Origin: Paludibacter sp.
GTDB lineage: Bacteria; Bacteroidota; Bacteroidia; Bacteroidales; Paludibacteraceae
Assembly: GCA_019163375.1 (NCBI GenBank)
Contig: JAFLKK010000003.1
Location: 124,001 to 188,000 of the forward strand
DNA: 64,000 nucleotides
Direction of reading: 5' to 3'
Part shown: positions 26,680-35,390 of the stretch, one piece after another
Position numbering within the stretch: the stretch's first letter is position 1
Layout of the letters: each line of letters begins with the position of its first letter
Notes under the pieces: generated by a model
What the model was told of the DNA's origin: nothing
What the model saw: the letters and a program-made list of their open reading frames with translations, nothing else
Databases searched by the model: none
Made by a program: the position numbers and the translations under genes

Positions 26680-28590
26680 TTAATTCTTAGCTCTTAATGG
26701 AGGCTTATTATCAGTATTTTTTTCTTTAAGTTCTTTTTTATTGGGGTCAATCATTTCCATCAATTTTAGTCCCAATAAACCATCGATAGCGTTTCCACCA
26801 TTACCATTTCCTCCAATTAAAATATCAGGAATCAGTTTTACATTTCCTTTTGATAATTCTTCGGTAATTTTATAACGGGTAAAGTTTTCACCGCCCAATG
26901 CTTTTACTGCCAGTTCATAAGCTTCGGCTGTAGATTTACCAACGGCAAGTATTCTCCCTGCTTCGGCAGCACCTGTAAGCGAAATTTGTTCGGCTTGTGC
27001 AGAAGCTTTTACTTTGATGGCTTCAGATTCAGCCTCAGCACGCATTTTGGTAGCGGTGGCTTCGGCACTTACAGCTAATTTTACGCTGGCAGCATCTCCT
27101 TCCGATTTTTTCACTGTGGCATTCGCAATTCGTTCGGCAATTTCCACACCTTGTTGCGCTTTTACAATTTCCTTTTGCATGTCGGCAATAGCAGTTTCCT
27201 TTTCCATTCCCTGACGCGTTTCCTGAGCTTTTTTCTCCGTTTCGTAGGTGACCTTTTGTTCTTCGGCAATTTTACGATCTGTTAATGTTTTCATCAACGA
27301 ATCAGGTGGAACAATGTCGCCAATCAGGGTATCAACAGCGTTTACATTGTATTCGTCAAGTACCTTTTTGATGTGTTCCTTAGCAGATTCCTGACGTTCT
27401 TTACGGGTGCTAAGGAAGGCAATCACGTCGCTGTCCTGAGCCGAGTTGCGGAAATAGTTACCAATGGTTGGTTCCAATACTTGCGAAACCAGATTCACCA
27501 TGTTTCCGAAACGGGCAATAACCTTTGGTGCTTCAGTGGTAGGAACGTGAATAATTTGCGCTACATCCAGGTTGAACGGGAAACCATCTTTGGAACGAAC
27601 GGTGATCGTTGACAGATTTTTGTCCAGGTTATGAGCCTCACTGCGGGCTGATGCCCAATTGAGTACCAGGTTGGTTGTCGGTACCAATTCCACTTTCATT
27701 ATATACGTGTTTATCGGATACTTTCCGGGGCCGAGCGGCTCAATCCAAACGCCTTTATCACCTTTGTTGACAATATTTCCGTGTTTAAAATCGGAGCCCG
27801 TCAAATCACGCCCTTCAGTGCCAATAAACGAAATGACTACGCCAACAAATCCAATGGAAATCTCAGTCATCGGTATTTCTTCTACCTGAACCGCCCAGGG
27901 ATTTAGATTGTACGAACCGGCCAAAATAACCTGAGGCTGCAAACCGCGGTTACCACCATTTTGCAGAAACAGATCAAAATCCTGAAAGTTATTATGTCCT
28001 TCAACCAACTTGCCGGCAATTTGTCCCGCCTCTATCGGCTGACCGTCAAGGGTGGTTATAATACCAACCTTACTCTCCTGAATACGAATCATGTCGGTGA
28101 TAGAAACCTGAAAAAGCAGGGTATTTATACGGTATGAGCCCGTGGTGATATAAGCTCTTTGACGACCACGTTGTCCACCATTGTTTAGAAACTTTTCTGC
28201 ATCCTGAAAATTATCGCAGTCAACGCTCTGGCCAAGGATATTGCCCGTAGGAATCGGAGCGCCGTCTTTCGACATTACCAACCCGATTTTTCCTTCCGGA
28301 ATAATCATAAACAACTCCATGGTTACGTCATACTGCCAAAACCACATCCCGAAATAAAGCCCCGGAGCTAATGCCTTGGCCTGAAAACCGGCCTCACCTT
28401 TGGTTGCAATAATGCGGCCATCGGGCAGGGATTTATCCGCTCCAAATAACACAAACTTTTTGGTAACCAACCCGATGCGATCTTCGGGTACGATAATCAT
28501 ACCAAATAAGAAACGAAGAATGTACTTGTAAAGTACTAAACATACCACTATCAGTACTACCCACCAATAGTTTAATAAGATTTCAATCAT
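26680..28590 (-). CDS. Large flotillin-like SPFH-domain membrane protein
   Basis: A 636-residue protein with one N-terminal membrane helix (IEILLNYWWVVLIVVCLVLY, residues 2-21). A long beta-rich region built of repeated units each ending in a G-x-Y-x-I/L-N motif follows, then an SPFH/Band 7 core around VPTTNLVLNWASARSEAH. A long Ala/Glu/Lys coiled coil (about 440-580) leads to a C-terminal tail. SPFH proteins form oligomeric membrane scaffolds; here the N-terminal helix would anchor it in the inner membrane. I chose the ATG at 28590; the 30-residue extension to 28680 is non-conserved in character. It lies alone between terminators. Confidence 0.85.
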   Translation of the reverse strand: MIEILLNYWWVVLIVVCLVLYKYILRFLFGMIIVPEDRIGLVTKKFVLFGADKSLPDGRIIATKGEAGFQAKALAPGLYFGMWFWQYDVTMELFMIIPEGKIGLVMSKDGAPIPTGNILGQSVDCDNFQDAEKFLNNGGQRGRQRAYITTGSYRINTLLFQVSITDMIRIQESKVGIITTLDGQPIEAGQIAGKLVEGHNNFQDFDLFLQNGGNRGLQPQVILAGSYNLNPWAVQVEEIPMTEISIGFVGVVISFIGTEGRDLTGSDFKHGNIVNKGDKGVWIEPLGPGKYPINTYIMKVELVPTTNLVLNWASARSEAHNLDKNLSTITVRSKDGFPFNLDVAQIIHVPTTEAPKVIARFGNMVNLVSQVLEPTIGNYFRNSAQDSDVIAFLSTRKERQESAKEHIKKVLDEYNVNAVDTLIGDIVPPDSLMKTLTDRKIAEEQKVTYETEKKAQETRQGMEKETAIADMQKEIVKAQQGVEIAERIANATVKKSEGDAASVKLAVSAEATATKMRAEAESEAIKVKASAQAEQISLTGAAEAGRILAVGKSTAEAYELAVKALGGENFTRYKITEELSKGNVKLIPDILIGGNGNGGNAIDGLLGLKLMEMIDPNKKELKEKNTDNKPPLRAKN

Positions 28591-28807
28591 ACTAAAATTT
28601 TTAAGTTGAATAAATAATAAAGGATAAAGTTGTTGTCTTAGATACTCAACTATCAAATTTTTAGCATGATACCAATACATCTGTCCAGCAATTTAACCGC
28701 CCTAAAAGTATAAATATATTTTTAATTTAAGTGAATTTTGATCGAAATTTTATCAACAGTTTGAAAATTTACTTAATGCATTTGTTTCGAGTTAGTTGTG
28801 TTGGTTT

Positions 28808-28853
28808 TATAAATAAAAAAAACGGATAAACTTCTTTTTAAGAAATTTATCCG
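28808..28853 (-). terminator. Terminator of the DUF4395 gene
   Basis: Arms CGGATAAA (28823-28830) and TTTATCCG (28846-28853) form a hairpin. On the minus strand a run of eight Ts follows. The stretch 28591-28807 holds no gene. Confidence 0.8.
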
Positions 28854-28876
28854 CAATTATATCCGTTCATTTAGTT

Positions 28877-29533
28877 TTATTTCGCCAGCATTTCTGTATC
28901 AAATAAATCGTGAGGTTTTGAACTGAAGTTGGAATTCAGAAAATAGCTCATTAGAAATATATACGCCACAAATCCCAATACAATAAACAGTTGGGTTCCG
29001 GATGTTTTTTGAATCTCTTGTCTCGATTTCATATCACACACTTCGCCCGGGCAGTATTGTGCTTTTTCTTTGTAGATAAGCGAATACACTTTACAACCTA
29101 AACAGATCCCAAACACCGATTCGAAGAACAAAAATATCAGGCAGATCAGGCAGATAATACCGGTTATTATGCTGTAGGTATTGAGAACGACCATCAATAC
29201 AAACATGGTAGTGGCCAGCACTAAGCCAATGATCCACGAGAACTTCTTCTGCCTTGCCCCAACATATTCAGGAGTTTGATTGCTAACAATGAGGCGACCC
29301 AGAATTAATGTGGGAGAAAATCGCGGACTCACAAATACACGGATAATGAAATCGGTCAGAAACAGGGTGATACTGTATTTTATCAGCAGAAAATTCCCTT
29401 TCGATAAGATAAGGAATAGTGCTATAATCATTAGTAAAAACAGCATTCCGGCAGCGGCTCTTACTTCCCGCTCGTTTAAAACAGGGATGTTGTATCCTTC
29501 AACATCTTCTCCAAATTTAATTATTTTACTCAT
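28877..29533 (-). CDS. DUF4395-type integral membrane protein
   Basis: A 218-residue protein beginning with the family pattern VLNEREVRAAAGML, followed by about four to five hydrophobic helices. A conserved cysteine pair in the ESVFGICLGCKVYSLI segment lies in the second half, and a further cysteine group (CPGEVC) follows. The CLGC motif suggests a redox or metal role in the membrane, as discussed for DUF4395 proteins near thiol enzymes, but no function is established. It is monocistronic with its own terminator. Confidence 0.75.
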   Translation of the reverse strand: MSKIIKFGEDVEGYNIPVLNEREVRAAAGMLFLLMIIALFLILSKGNFLLIKYSITLFLTDFIIRVFVSPRFSPTLILGRLIVSNQTPEYVGARQKKFSWIIGLVLATTMFVLMVVLNTYSIITGIICLICLIFLFFESVFGICLGCKVYSLIYKEKAQYCPGEVCDMKSRQEIQKTSGTQLFIVLGFVAYIFLMSYFLNSNFSSKPHDLFDTEMLAK

Positions 29534-29702
29534 TTCAATTTTCTTGTTTTAAGTGTTTAATGATAATGCATTTATGTTTATATTCGTTGACAAATATAAT
29601 CATTTTATTGATATTCACCGCTCCAACCTTTTTTGCAAACGAGGAACGTTAGGCTGTAAGTGTGTGTAATATGGTATGAACCAAAAATTTCGAGAAATAG
29701 TT

Positions 29703-29710
29703 TATATTTG
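29703..29710 (+). promoter_or_regulatory. Candidate -7 element for the RAYT gene
   Basis: TATATTTG fits TAnnTTTG and lies 24 bp before the ATG at 29735, which supports that start over an upstream in-frame GTG-rich extension. A matching -33 box is not clear. Confidence 0.45.
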
Positions 29711-29734
29711 TGTATATGTTTAAACCAAGATACT

Positions 29735-30361
29735 ATGTTATCAAAATTTCAAAACAAATATCGTGTTCCTTCCGCACGTTGGCAGTCGTGGGATTATAGC
29801 AGTGAAGGTCTGTATTTTATTACCATTAATGCCGTGCATCACGAATGTTTGTTCGGTACTATAGTCGATAAGGAAATGTATCTGTCGGCATACGGACAAA
29901 TCGCGGCGGAGGAATGGAATAAATCATTTGAAATCAGAACGGAATTGTTTTGTGATGCGTTCGTGATTATGCCCAATCATATTCATGCCATTTTACGGAT
30001 TGAATATCACGTAGAGCCGCACGGCTGTGCGGCTGATTGTGCGTCTGATGAATTTGATGCAGAGACGCACGACTGTGCGTCTCTACCGGATGATGACAAT
30101 ATCCGTATATCAATACGGGGTGCCCGCGATGGTTATGGCGTGGCATTTCGCGAACCAAAATCCATATCATCATTCGTTGGTGGTTTTAAAGCGGTGGTTA
30201 CAACGCGCATAAATACATTGCGACAAACCAAAGGACAGAAGGTATGGCAGTATCGATTTCATGATCACGTTATTCGCGATTACGAAGCATGTCGGCGCAT
30301 TGGTGCTTACATCGATTCAAACATTGTAAATTGGAAAGATGACCGCTATTATAAACCATGA
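29735..30361 (+). CDS. REP-associated tyrosine transposase (RAYT, Y1/HUH)
   Basis: A 208-residue Y1-type HUH nuclease. The start is MLSKFQNKYRVPSARWQSWD, followed by GLYFITINAVHHECLFG. The HUH motif is PNHIHAIL with two metal-binding histidines; later come SFVGGFKAVVTTRIN and WQYRFHDHVIRDYEACRRIGAYI. RAYTs are single-copy transposase relatives thought to mobilise REP/REPIN palindromes. Residues encoded by 30011-30086 form a low-complexity insert (Cys/Ala/Asp/His) that interrupts the protein between the HUH strand and the helix with the FVGGF motif; that DNA is itself a palindrome pair. The frame is intact. Confidence 0.87.
   Translation: MLSKFQNKYRVPSARWQSWDYSSEGLYFITINAVHHECLFGTIVDKEMYLSAYGQIAAEEWNKSFEIRTELFCDAFVIMPNHIHAILRIEYHVEPHGCAADCASDEFDAETHDCASLPDDDNIRISIRGARDGYGVAFREPKSISSFVGGFKAVVTTRINTLRQTKGQKVWQYRFHDHVIRDYEACRRIGAYIDSNIVNWKDDRYYKP
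30011..30086 (+). repeat. REPIN-like palindrome pair inside the RAYT gene
   Basis: Two imperfectly related hairpins face each other. One has arms AGCCGCAC (30015-30022) and GTGCGGCT (30027-30034) with loop GGCT. The other has arms AGAGACGCAC (30061-30070) and GTGCGTCTCT (30075-30084) with loop GACT. The 76-bp unit is bounded by GTAGAG and CTCTAC, which are complementary, as in a REPIN. No second copy of the GAGACGCAC motif was seen in the window. Confidence 0.85.
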
Positions 30362-30397
30362 CATCAGTTCACACTCCCCAATCATTCTAAAACTAAA

Positions 30398-30432
30398 ACA
30401 GCCAATCGTTTTTCAACAATTGGCTGTAAATA
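30398..30432. terminator. Terminator, family A copy 1
   Basis: Arms ACAGCCAAT (30398-30406) and ATTGGCTGT (30419-30427) lie between the convergent RAYT and sensor genes. It is a diverged member of the ACAGCCGA...TCGGCTGT hairpin family that recurs at 32.96, 34.50, 36.35 and 37.19 kb. Confidence 0.75.
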
Positions 30433-30447
30433 CATCTACAGTTTCCA

Positions 30448-31944
30448 CTAATTATACTTTTTATCTCTATTCAATTCCTCCAGCAGACTGTTTATTTCTT
30501 TTTTTAGTTCTACCATTTTTAGTTCCCGGTTTATGGCGATGTCATAATGCCATTGCAATTCTTCCATTTTTTTCTTGATGGTCAGTTCATTTTCCTTTCG
30601 CTCGGTTATGTCTAAAATAAATCCTTCGTAATAAAGTTTATTTCCATTCTCATCGCGCAATAATTTGGTGTTTATCGATACCCAAATTATTGCTCCGTCT
30701 ACTCTTTTAAACTGACTTTCGAATCCGAGAATAACATCTTGTTCGTTAAACAGTTTGATATATCGGCTTTTTTCAGCATTGTCAACCCAAAGTTGATCAT
30801 CATTAAATCTTGTTGACGCAAAAACGGCGTCAATAGAATCATGCCCCATTATTTTAGCCAGTGCCATGTTTGCTTTAAAACACTTCCCTTCCAGTGATAC
30901 CTGAAACATACCTTCCAGTGCATTGTCATAGATCTTATGATACTGCTCTTCACTTTCTTTCAGCTGGGCTTCGGCTTTTTTGCGCTTGTCTTCTTCTTTT
31001 ACTATTAACCACGCCTTAGTGCCAAATGTAATAAAAATCATTCCAAAGATGAAAAATACAAGAATAATGACTAGAAGTCTGTTTCTGAATGAAACAAGAC
31101 TTTGAAGTGCTTCGTCGCGGTTAGATACCACCACTATAGACCAAAATGTATTCTTTAAATGAACCGGAGTATACACTGCAAGTTTGGTGGCGAGTTTTAT
31201 TTTTTGCCCACTGGCCTGGTCAAATTGGTAGGTTGCATATCCCTGACGACCCTTGAGCATTTCGTTTAGCATAGGTGTAAACGATGGAAAATCTTTGAGA
31301 TTTTCGGCTGCTGATTTTCCAACGAATCCCGGTTCCGGACTGTAAAGTTCAATGCCGTCACGACTAACTACCCACGCATGTCCCGTTTTCCCAATTCTAA
31401 TATCTGCGAGATAACATTTTGCGACTGTTTTAAAATTAATCAGAATACCAATGGAGCCTTTGAAATCCTTACCCTTAAATATAGGTACATGCAAAGCGAT
31501 GGCTTCACCTCCTTCAACAGGCGTAAATACATCGCTGATTATAGTTTTATGATGTTTAAGTAATTCTTTAATATGTTTTTCGTTAGATCTGTCATTCCCG
31601 ATTATTGAGTCATAAGAAGGAGAATAGGTTATTATTCCCTTTTCGTTTAAACGTGCAATTGATGTAATTTTATCAAGATGAGCATCGTACAATAGCTTTA
31701 TGAGGCGTTTACCATCAGAGTTGTTATTTATAATATCATCTGTTTTTGATAGTGCATCTAAGATACCAATCCAGTTCGTAAAATACTCCTCAATGCCACG
31801 GGCAGCTACTTTGGCATGAACCATCTGCGCCTCGTTTGTATGTTTTATGGCAGTAGTTCTGGCCTCATTGTAGAATACGTAAAAAAGAAAAGTACACACT
31901 CCGGTAAAGGCAATTATAAGTGCTATAAATGTTTTTTTATTCAT
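30448..31944 (-). CDS. Cache-PAS sensor protein without a visible output domain
   Basis: A 498-residue inner-membrane protein: N-terminal membrane helix (about 5-25), periplasmic double-Cache-like sensor domain (about 35-285, with IGKTGHAWVVSRDGIELYSP), and a second helix (about 290-312). A linker coiled coil and one PAS domain with PAC motif (about 330-450, LYYEGFILDITERKENE) follow. It then ends in a helical tail (MEELQWHYDIAINRELKMVE, then a coiled coil). No histidine kinase, GGDEF, EAL or methyl-accepting domain follows. It could pair with a partner encoded elsewhere. The same PAS-plus-tail ending occurs in other sensor proteins, so it may not be a truncation. Confidence 0.8.
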   Translation of the reverse strand: MNKKTFIALIIAFTGVCTFLFYVFYNEARTTAIKHTNEAQMVHAKVAARGIEEYFTNWIGILDALSKTDDIINNNSDGKRLIKLLYDAHLDKITSIARLNEKGIITYSPSYDSIIGNDRSNEKHIKELLKHHKTIISDVFTPVEGGEAIALHVPIFKGKDFKGSIGILINFKTVAKCYLADIRIGKTGHAWVVSRDGIELYSPEPGFVGKSAAENLKDFPSFTPMLNEMLKGRQGYATYQFDQASGQKIKLATKLAVYTPVHLKNTFWSIVVVSNRDEALQSLVSFRNRLLVIILVFFIFGMIFITFGTKAWLIVKEEDKRKKAEAQLKESEEQYHKIYDNALEGMFQVSLEGKCFKANMALAKIMGHDSIDAVFASTRFNDDQLWVDNAEKSRYIKLFNEQDVILGFESQFKRVDGAIIWVSINTKLLRDENGNKLYYEGFILDITERKENELTIKKKMEELQWHYDIAINRELKMVELKKEINSLLEELNRDKKYN

Positions 31945-32255
31945 AATTTAGAGTTAAAATGTAGGTCGTGAGATCTTTTAGGACTATTAGATTATCGCGA
32001 TTGTTTGTTGAGCTAAACATCTGTAAATTTTATATATAACGCATTAGTTACAAATATAATATATTTTAATTGTCGAATTTTATACTCGTAGCATTATTAA
32101 TACAAAAAAAGTAAAAATAATAATAACGCTGGAGTATTTATTACGTCAGATACAATCAATCGTAGAAATTGCTACAAACGCTTTATTTTGACGATTCTCC
32201 AAACTTTCCATATTTCCTGTTGTTTGATAACTATAAAAAATAAATACTTGAACGA

Positions 32256-32954
32256 ATGAAAATGAAAATAGAAATATGGAGCGATGTGATGTGTCCGTTT
32301 TGCTATCTGGGGAAACGGAAGTTTGAAAACGCGTTGGCTCAGTTTGCAGAAAAGGAACATATTGAGGTGGAGTGGAAGGGGTTTCAGTTGAATCCTGCTT
32401 TGGTCACCAACCCGGGTATCAGTATTCAGCAATATCTGTCGGACCATAAAGGAATGTCGCTTGAACAAGTCAAGCAGAGTCAAAGTTACATCACACAATC
32501 CGGACAAGCCGCTGGACTCGACTATCATTTCGACAAGGTGATTGTAGCCAATACATTGAAAGCGCAACAGCTGTTGAAGTTTGCTCACGCTCAAAACAAA
32601 CAAAACGAGATGGAAGAACGGTTGTTTGAGGCATTTTTTACCGAAGGACAAAATGTAGACGATTTATCTACGCTTGTGCAACTGGCCGTTGAAGTAGGTT
32701 TGGATACAACCGGACTGCTCAATGCCCTCGAAACGCATCAATACCTTGCGCCGGTTGAAGCCGATATTGCCGAAGCCAATGCGTTGGGGATTCATGGTGT
32801 GCCCTATTTTGTAGTCAACCGAAAATTGGCAGTGAACGGTGCGCAGGAAAGTCCGGTTTTTCTGGAAACCTTGCGCAAAGCCTTTGCCGAATGGGTTAAA
32901 GATTATCCTGAAATTAAACCCCGTCCGGTTACGTTTAGCTATAAACCTGAATGA
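32256..32954 (+). CDS. DsbA-family FrnE-like oxidoreductase
   Basis: A 232-residue thioredoxin-fold protein of the FrnE/2-hydroxychromene isomerase-like DsbA group. The CPFC active site is at residues 13-16 in IWSDVMCPFCYLGKRKFE, a helical insertion follows, and the cis-Pro loop is GIHGVPYFVVN. There is no signal peptide, so it acts in the cytosol, probably on thiols during oxidative stress. The ATG at 32256 is followed by a second Met (MKMKIE). It is monocistronic; the 300 bp upstream are AT-rich without a gene. Confidence 0.88.
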   Translation: MKMKIEIWSDVMCPFCYLGKRKFENALAQFAEKEHIEVEWKGFQLNPALVTNPGISIQQYLSDHKGMSLEQVKQSQSYITQSGQAAGLDYHFDKVIVANTLKAQQLLKFAHAQNKQNEMEERLFEAFFTEGQNVDDLSTLVQLAVEVGLDTTGLLNALETHQYLAPVEADIAEANALGIHGVPYFVVNRKLAVNGAQESPVFLETLRKAFAEWVKDYPEIKPRPVTFSYKPE

Positions 32955-32960
32955 AACTAA

Positions 32961-32996
32961 AAACAGCCGACTGCATTAATGCAATCGGCTGTTTGT
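32961..32996. terminator. Terminator, family A copy 2
   Basis: AAACAGCCGACTGCA / TGCAATCGGCTGTTT arms around TTAA lie between the convergent frnE-like and SecD-head-like genes. The A-run on one side and T-run on the other allow termination both ways. Confidence 0.85.
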
Positions 32997-33017
32997 TATA
33001 TTAGAACGTTGTTTGTT

Positions 33018-33872
33018 CTATTTTACCACATAAAACGTTGTTGGCAGTTCGCCGTTGTTTCCAAGCGCAGCAATCAGTTTCGTTTCTGCTTCGCTAAAGC
33101 TTCCGGTAATGGCTGCTTTGCCATTTTCAATAGCCGCTCGTACCAATGGGGCGCACAACACAGTATCGTCCATAACAATTGCAATGGAGTGGTTTATGTT
33201 TTGTCGGGTAATGGTAGCCCACAATTCTATTACCGGTTTTTTGAAACCTAGCTCAACGAAATTGATTTTCCCATCCATGCCCGATTTCATACTTTCGATA
33301 TCTTTTCCCGATAACAAAGGACTGCTGCCTTTTTCCACTTGAAGAGCGTACAGACTCATGTCGCCTTCTTTAGATGGTTGACCCCACACAAACCTGCATT
33401 GTTGGTTCTTTTTCAACGATTGAAGATAGTTATTTACCTTAGTTGTTTCGGATGCTGTGCAACTTCCAATGCTCGGATCGGTGGTGCTTTTTACATCGTT
33501 TCTCAACAGGGATAATAAATGTTGTGTGTCTATCGATAATTCTGATAACTTAGCACGATTATAGAGCGTATAAAACCCTGTTTCTCCCTTTTGAGTCAGT
33601 AACTTTTCAGCCACTTCTACATCCCATTTGTCGGAAAGCGTAACCTTTATAACTTTCTTTTCGGGCATAACAGTCAGTTCAAATTTCTCAGAACTATAGT
33701 CCTTTAGTCGGTTCGAAATGATTGTTGCCGATTGCGAAAGCGCAGCAGACGAAATATTCTTATCGTCCGACCGAATAGTTATACTGGTGCTGGCTTTTAC
33801 TTTATTTACAGAACTCAAGAGCATAATCGCTATCAGTAAGATAGCGGTAACTGAATATATTTTTGTTTTCAT
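33018..33872 (-). CDS. Exported protein with SecD-head-like domain only
   Basis: A 284-residue protein with an N-terminal signal peptide or anchor (about 6-27, VTAILLIAIMLLSSVNKVKAS). The second half matches the periplasmic head (P1) of SecD in order and motif: LLSGKDIESMKSGMD, then INHSIAIVMDDTVLCAPLVR, then AAITGSFSEAETKLIAAL and GELPTTF. The middle carries DKWDVEVAEKLLTQKGETGF, as in SecD. The five- to six-helix membrane part of SecD is absent. So it is a free periplasmic SecD-like domain; its role, whether related to translocation or reused, is unknown. Confidence 0.75.
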   Translation of the reverse strand: MKTKIYSVTAILLIAIMLLSSVNKVKASTSITIRSDDKNISSAALSQSATIISNRLKDYSSEKFELTVMPEKKVIKVTLSDKWDVEVAEKLLTQKGETGFYTLYNRAKLSELSIDTQHLLSLLRNDVKSTTDPSIGSCTASETTKVNNYLQSLKKNQQCRFVWGQPSKEGDMSLYALQVEKGSSPLLSGKDIESMKSGMDGKINFVELGFKKPVIELWATITRQNINHSIAIVMDDTVLCAPLVRAAIENGKAAITGSFSEAETKLIAALGNNGELPTTFYVVK

Positions 33873-33949
33873 TTTTGTAAATTTTTTAAATTAGATATGC
33901 TCCCACTTCATTTCTAAAGCAGGAAAATTATACATACGGGAAGTGAAAT

Positions 33950-34348
33950 CTAACTTAAAACGGGAGAGTCGTCGGTATCTATGTGAAATAGATGATAGTA
34001 AAACCTACAGGTAGACTGAGGTTTTATAAGTGCAACATATTTTTCGATGGAGTTGATTTGCTGCGAAATAGCGTTGTTGTCGGCAGCTATTTTTAGCTTG
34101 TAACTGTAAAGTCCAAATCCTTTCAAATCAAAAGAGGTGGGTAGGCATTTATGAAATACAGGTAACTGGCAAAGATCGGTAATCACAGCTTTTGCAGGAC
34201 TCAAATGCAAATCAGCACTAAGTCCGTATTGTGCATCGTTGTAAGTCGGTTTTTCCGATCTTCCGTTGGCCGAAAACAGAACAACGAAGAACAGCATCAT
34301 AAATATGATTCTGGCTAGGTATGTGCTATTTTCTTTTCTATCTACCAT
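33950..34348 (-). CDS. Small exported protein of unknown function
   Basis: About 132 residues from the ATG at 34348 (VDRKENSTYLARII...); an upstream Met six codons earlier is less likely. There is an N-terminal hydrophobic helix (IIFMMLFFVVLFSANGRSEK), then a beta-rich domain of about 100 residues with three cysteines. I recognise no family. It lies 77 bp upstream of the SecD-head-like gene on the same strand and may be its partner, since both are exported small proteins. Confidence 0.6.
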   Translation of the reverse strand: MVDRKENSTYLARIIFMMLFFVVLFSANGRSEKPTYNDAQYGLSADLHLSPAKAVITDLCQLPVFHKCLPTSFDLKGFGLYSYKLKIAADNNAISQQINSIEKYVALIKPQSTCRFYYHLFHIDTDDSPVLS

Positions 34349-34496
34349 AATGTAAAAATGAACCATTTTGCAAACTTGACATGCAGGCTTTCTGATTATG
34401 GCTACAAATATAGGAATAATTTTTAGTAAAATTGATCTGATAAGTTATTTGTTTTTTAATCTAATCTAAACAAAATTAATTTGAATTGCAAAGAAA

Positions 34497-34534
34497 ACAG
34501 CCGACTGCTTTGCTGCAATCGGCTGTTTTAGTTA
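34497..34534. terminator. Terminator, family A copy 3
   Basis: ACAGCCGACTGC / GCAATCGGCTGT arms around a short TTTGCT centre, with an A-run and a T-run either side. It lies downstream of the FMN reductase gene on the minus strand. Confidence 0.85.
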
Positions 34535-34549
34535 TTTTATTAAAACGAC

Positions 34550-35185
34550 TTATCTGATAAAGTTGGTCATTACTTTTTGTACTTTGGCAGGAGCGGGGAG
34601 AGTGTCCTTGGTCATTTCACGCATTTTAAGTTGCCACGCCATATTGTTGCCAAGCACTTCCATAATTTGTACACCTTCGCTGTCTTGCACTGCTTCGCCG
34701 GGACTGGTGCCGTGGATAATGTTCCAGTAGCTCGAAGTAGCAACCATCATTTCGGAATAAGAGAGATAGTGATTTAGGGCATCCAGTGTTGATGAGCCAC
34801 CCGAGCGACGTACTGCTACCACAGCTGCACCTACTTTATGACGGAAAAAACCACCGTTGCTGAGCGAAACATAAAACAAACGGTCGAGGAAGCTTTTCAT
34901 AGTTCCTGCAACACCAGAATAATAAACCGGCGAAGATAGAATAATGCCGTCGGCACTTTTGATGGTCTGTATCCATTCGTTGAGTGGATCGGTGGTGATA
35001 CTGCATTTCTCGTCATGTGTTCTTCGGCACGAACCACATGCCATACAGCCTCTCACGGCTTTATTACCCACATGGATAATTTCAAACTCAATTCCGTTTT
35101 CTTCTAGTTTTGAACCTACAATTTTCAATGCATGGTATGTATTTCCTTCTTTGTGAGGACTACCGTTAATTGCTACTACTTTCAT
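34550..35185 (-). CDS. NAD(P)H-dependent FMN reductase / flavodoxin-family protein
   Basis: A 211-residue protein of the flavodoxin-like fold. The phosphate-binding loop is INGSPHKEGNT (residues 5-15), the second FMN contact is SPVYYSGVAGTMKSFLDR, and the cysteines in GCMACGSCRRT are typical of the iron-sulfur flavoprotein-like NADPH-dependent FMN reductase group. The cluster is C-x2-C-x2-C rather than the full iron-sulfur flavoprotein motif, so cluster binding is uncertain. Cytosolic. It may reduce flavins, quinones or azo compounds; the substrate is not determinable here. Confidence 0.86.
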   Translation of the reverse strand: MKVVAINGSPHKEGNTYHALKIVGSKLEENGIEFEIIHVGNKAVRGCMACGSCRRTHDEKCSITTDPLNEWIQTIKSADGIILSSPVYYSGVAGTMKSFLDRLFYVSLSNGGFFRHKVGAAVVAVRRSGGSSTLDALNHYLSYSEMMVATSSYWNIIHGTSPGEAVQDSEGVQIMEVLGNNMAWQLKMREMTKDTLPAPAKVQKVMTNFIR

Positions 35186-35390
35186 ATTTTATAAACTTTT
35201 ACCTGGTGTACTTCGCCTTTAGCGATGACAAAGATACAATATATTTTGCTTCCCGTTTTGTTATAAAAATAGGGGTGAAGTCCTATTTCTAATTCATGGG
35301 CAGACTAATTTTAATCATATACACATATCCTCTTCATACTGCTGTAACGTTTTTGTTGTTAGTTTGCAGATAGAAATAAGAGTCAATTAT

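Noticed and set aside
28591-28680. 30-residue N-terminal extension of the SPFH protein
   Set aside because: The membrane helix typical of the family follows the second Met at 28590; the extension looks like translated intergenic DNA.
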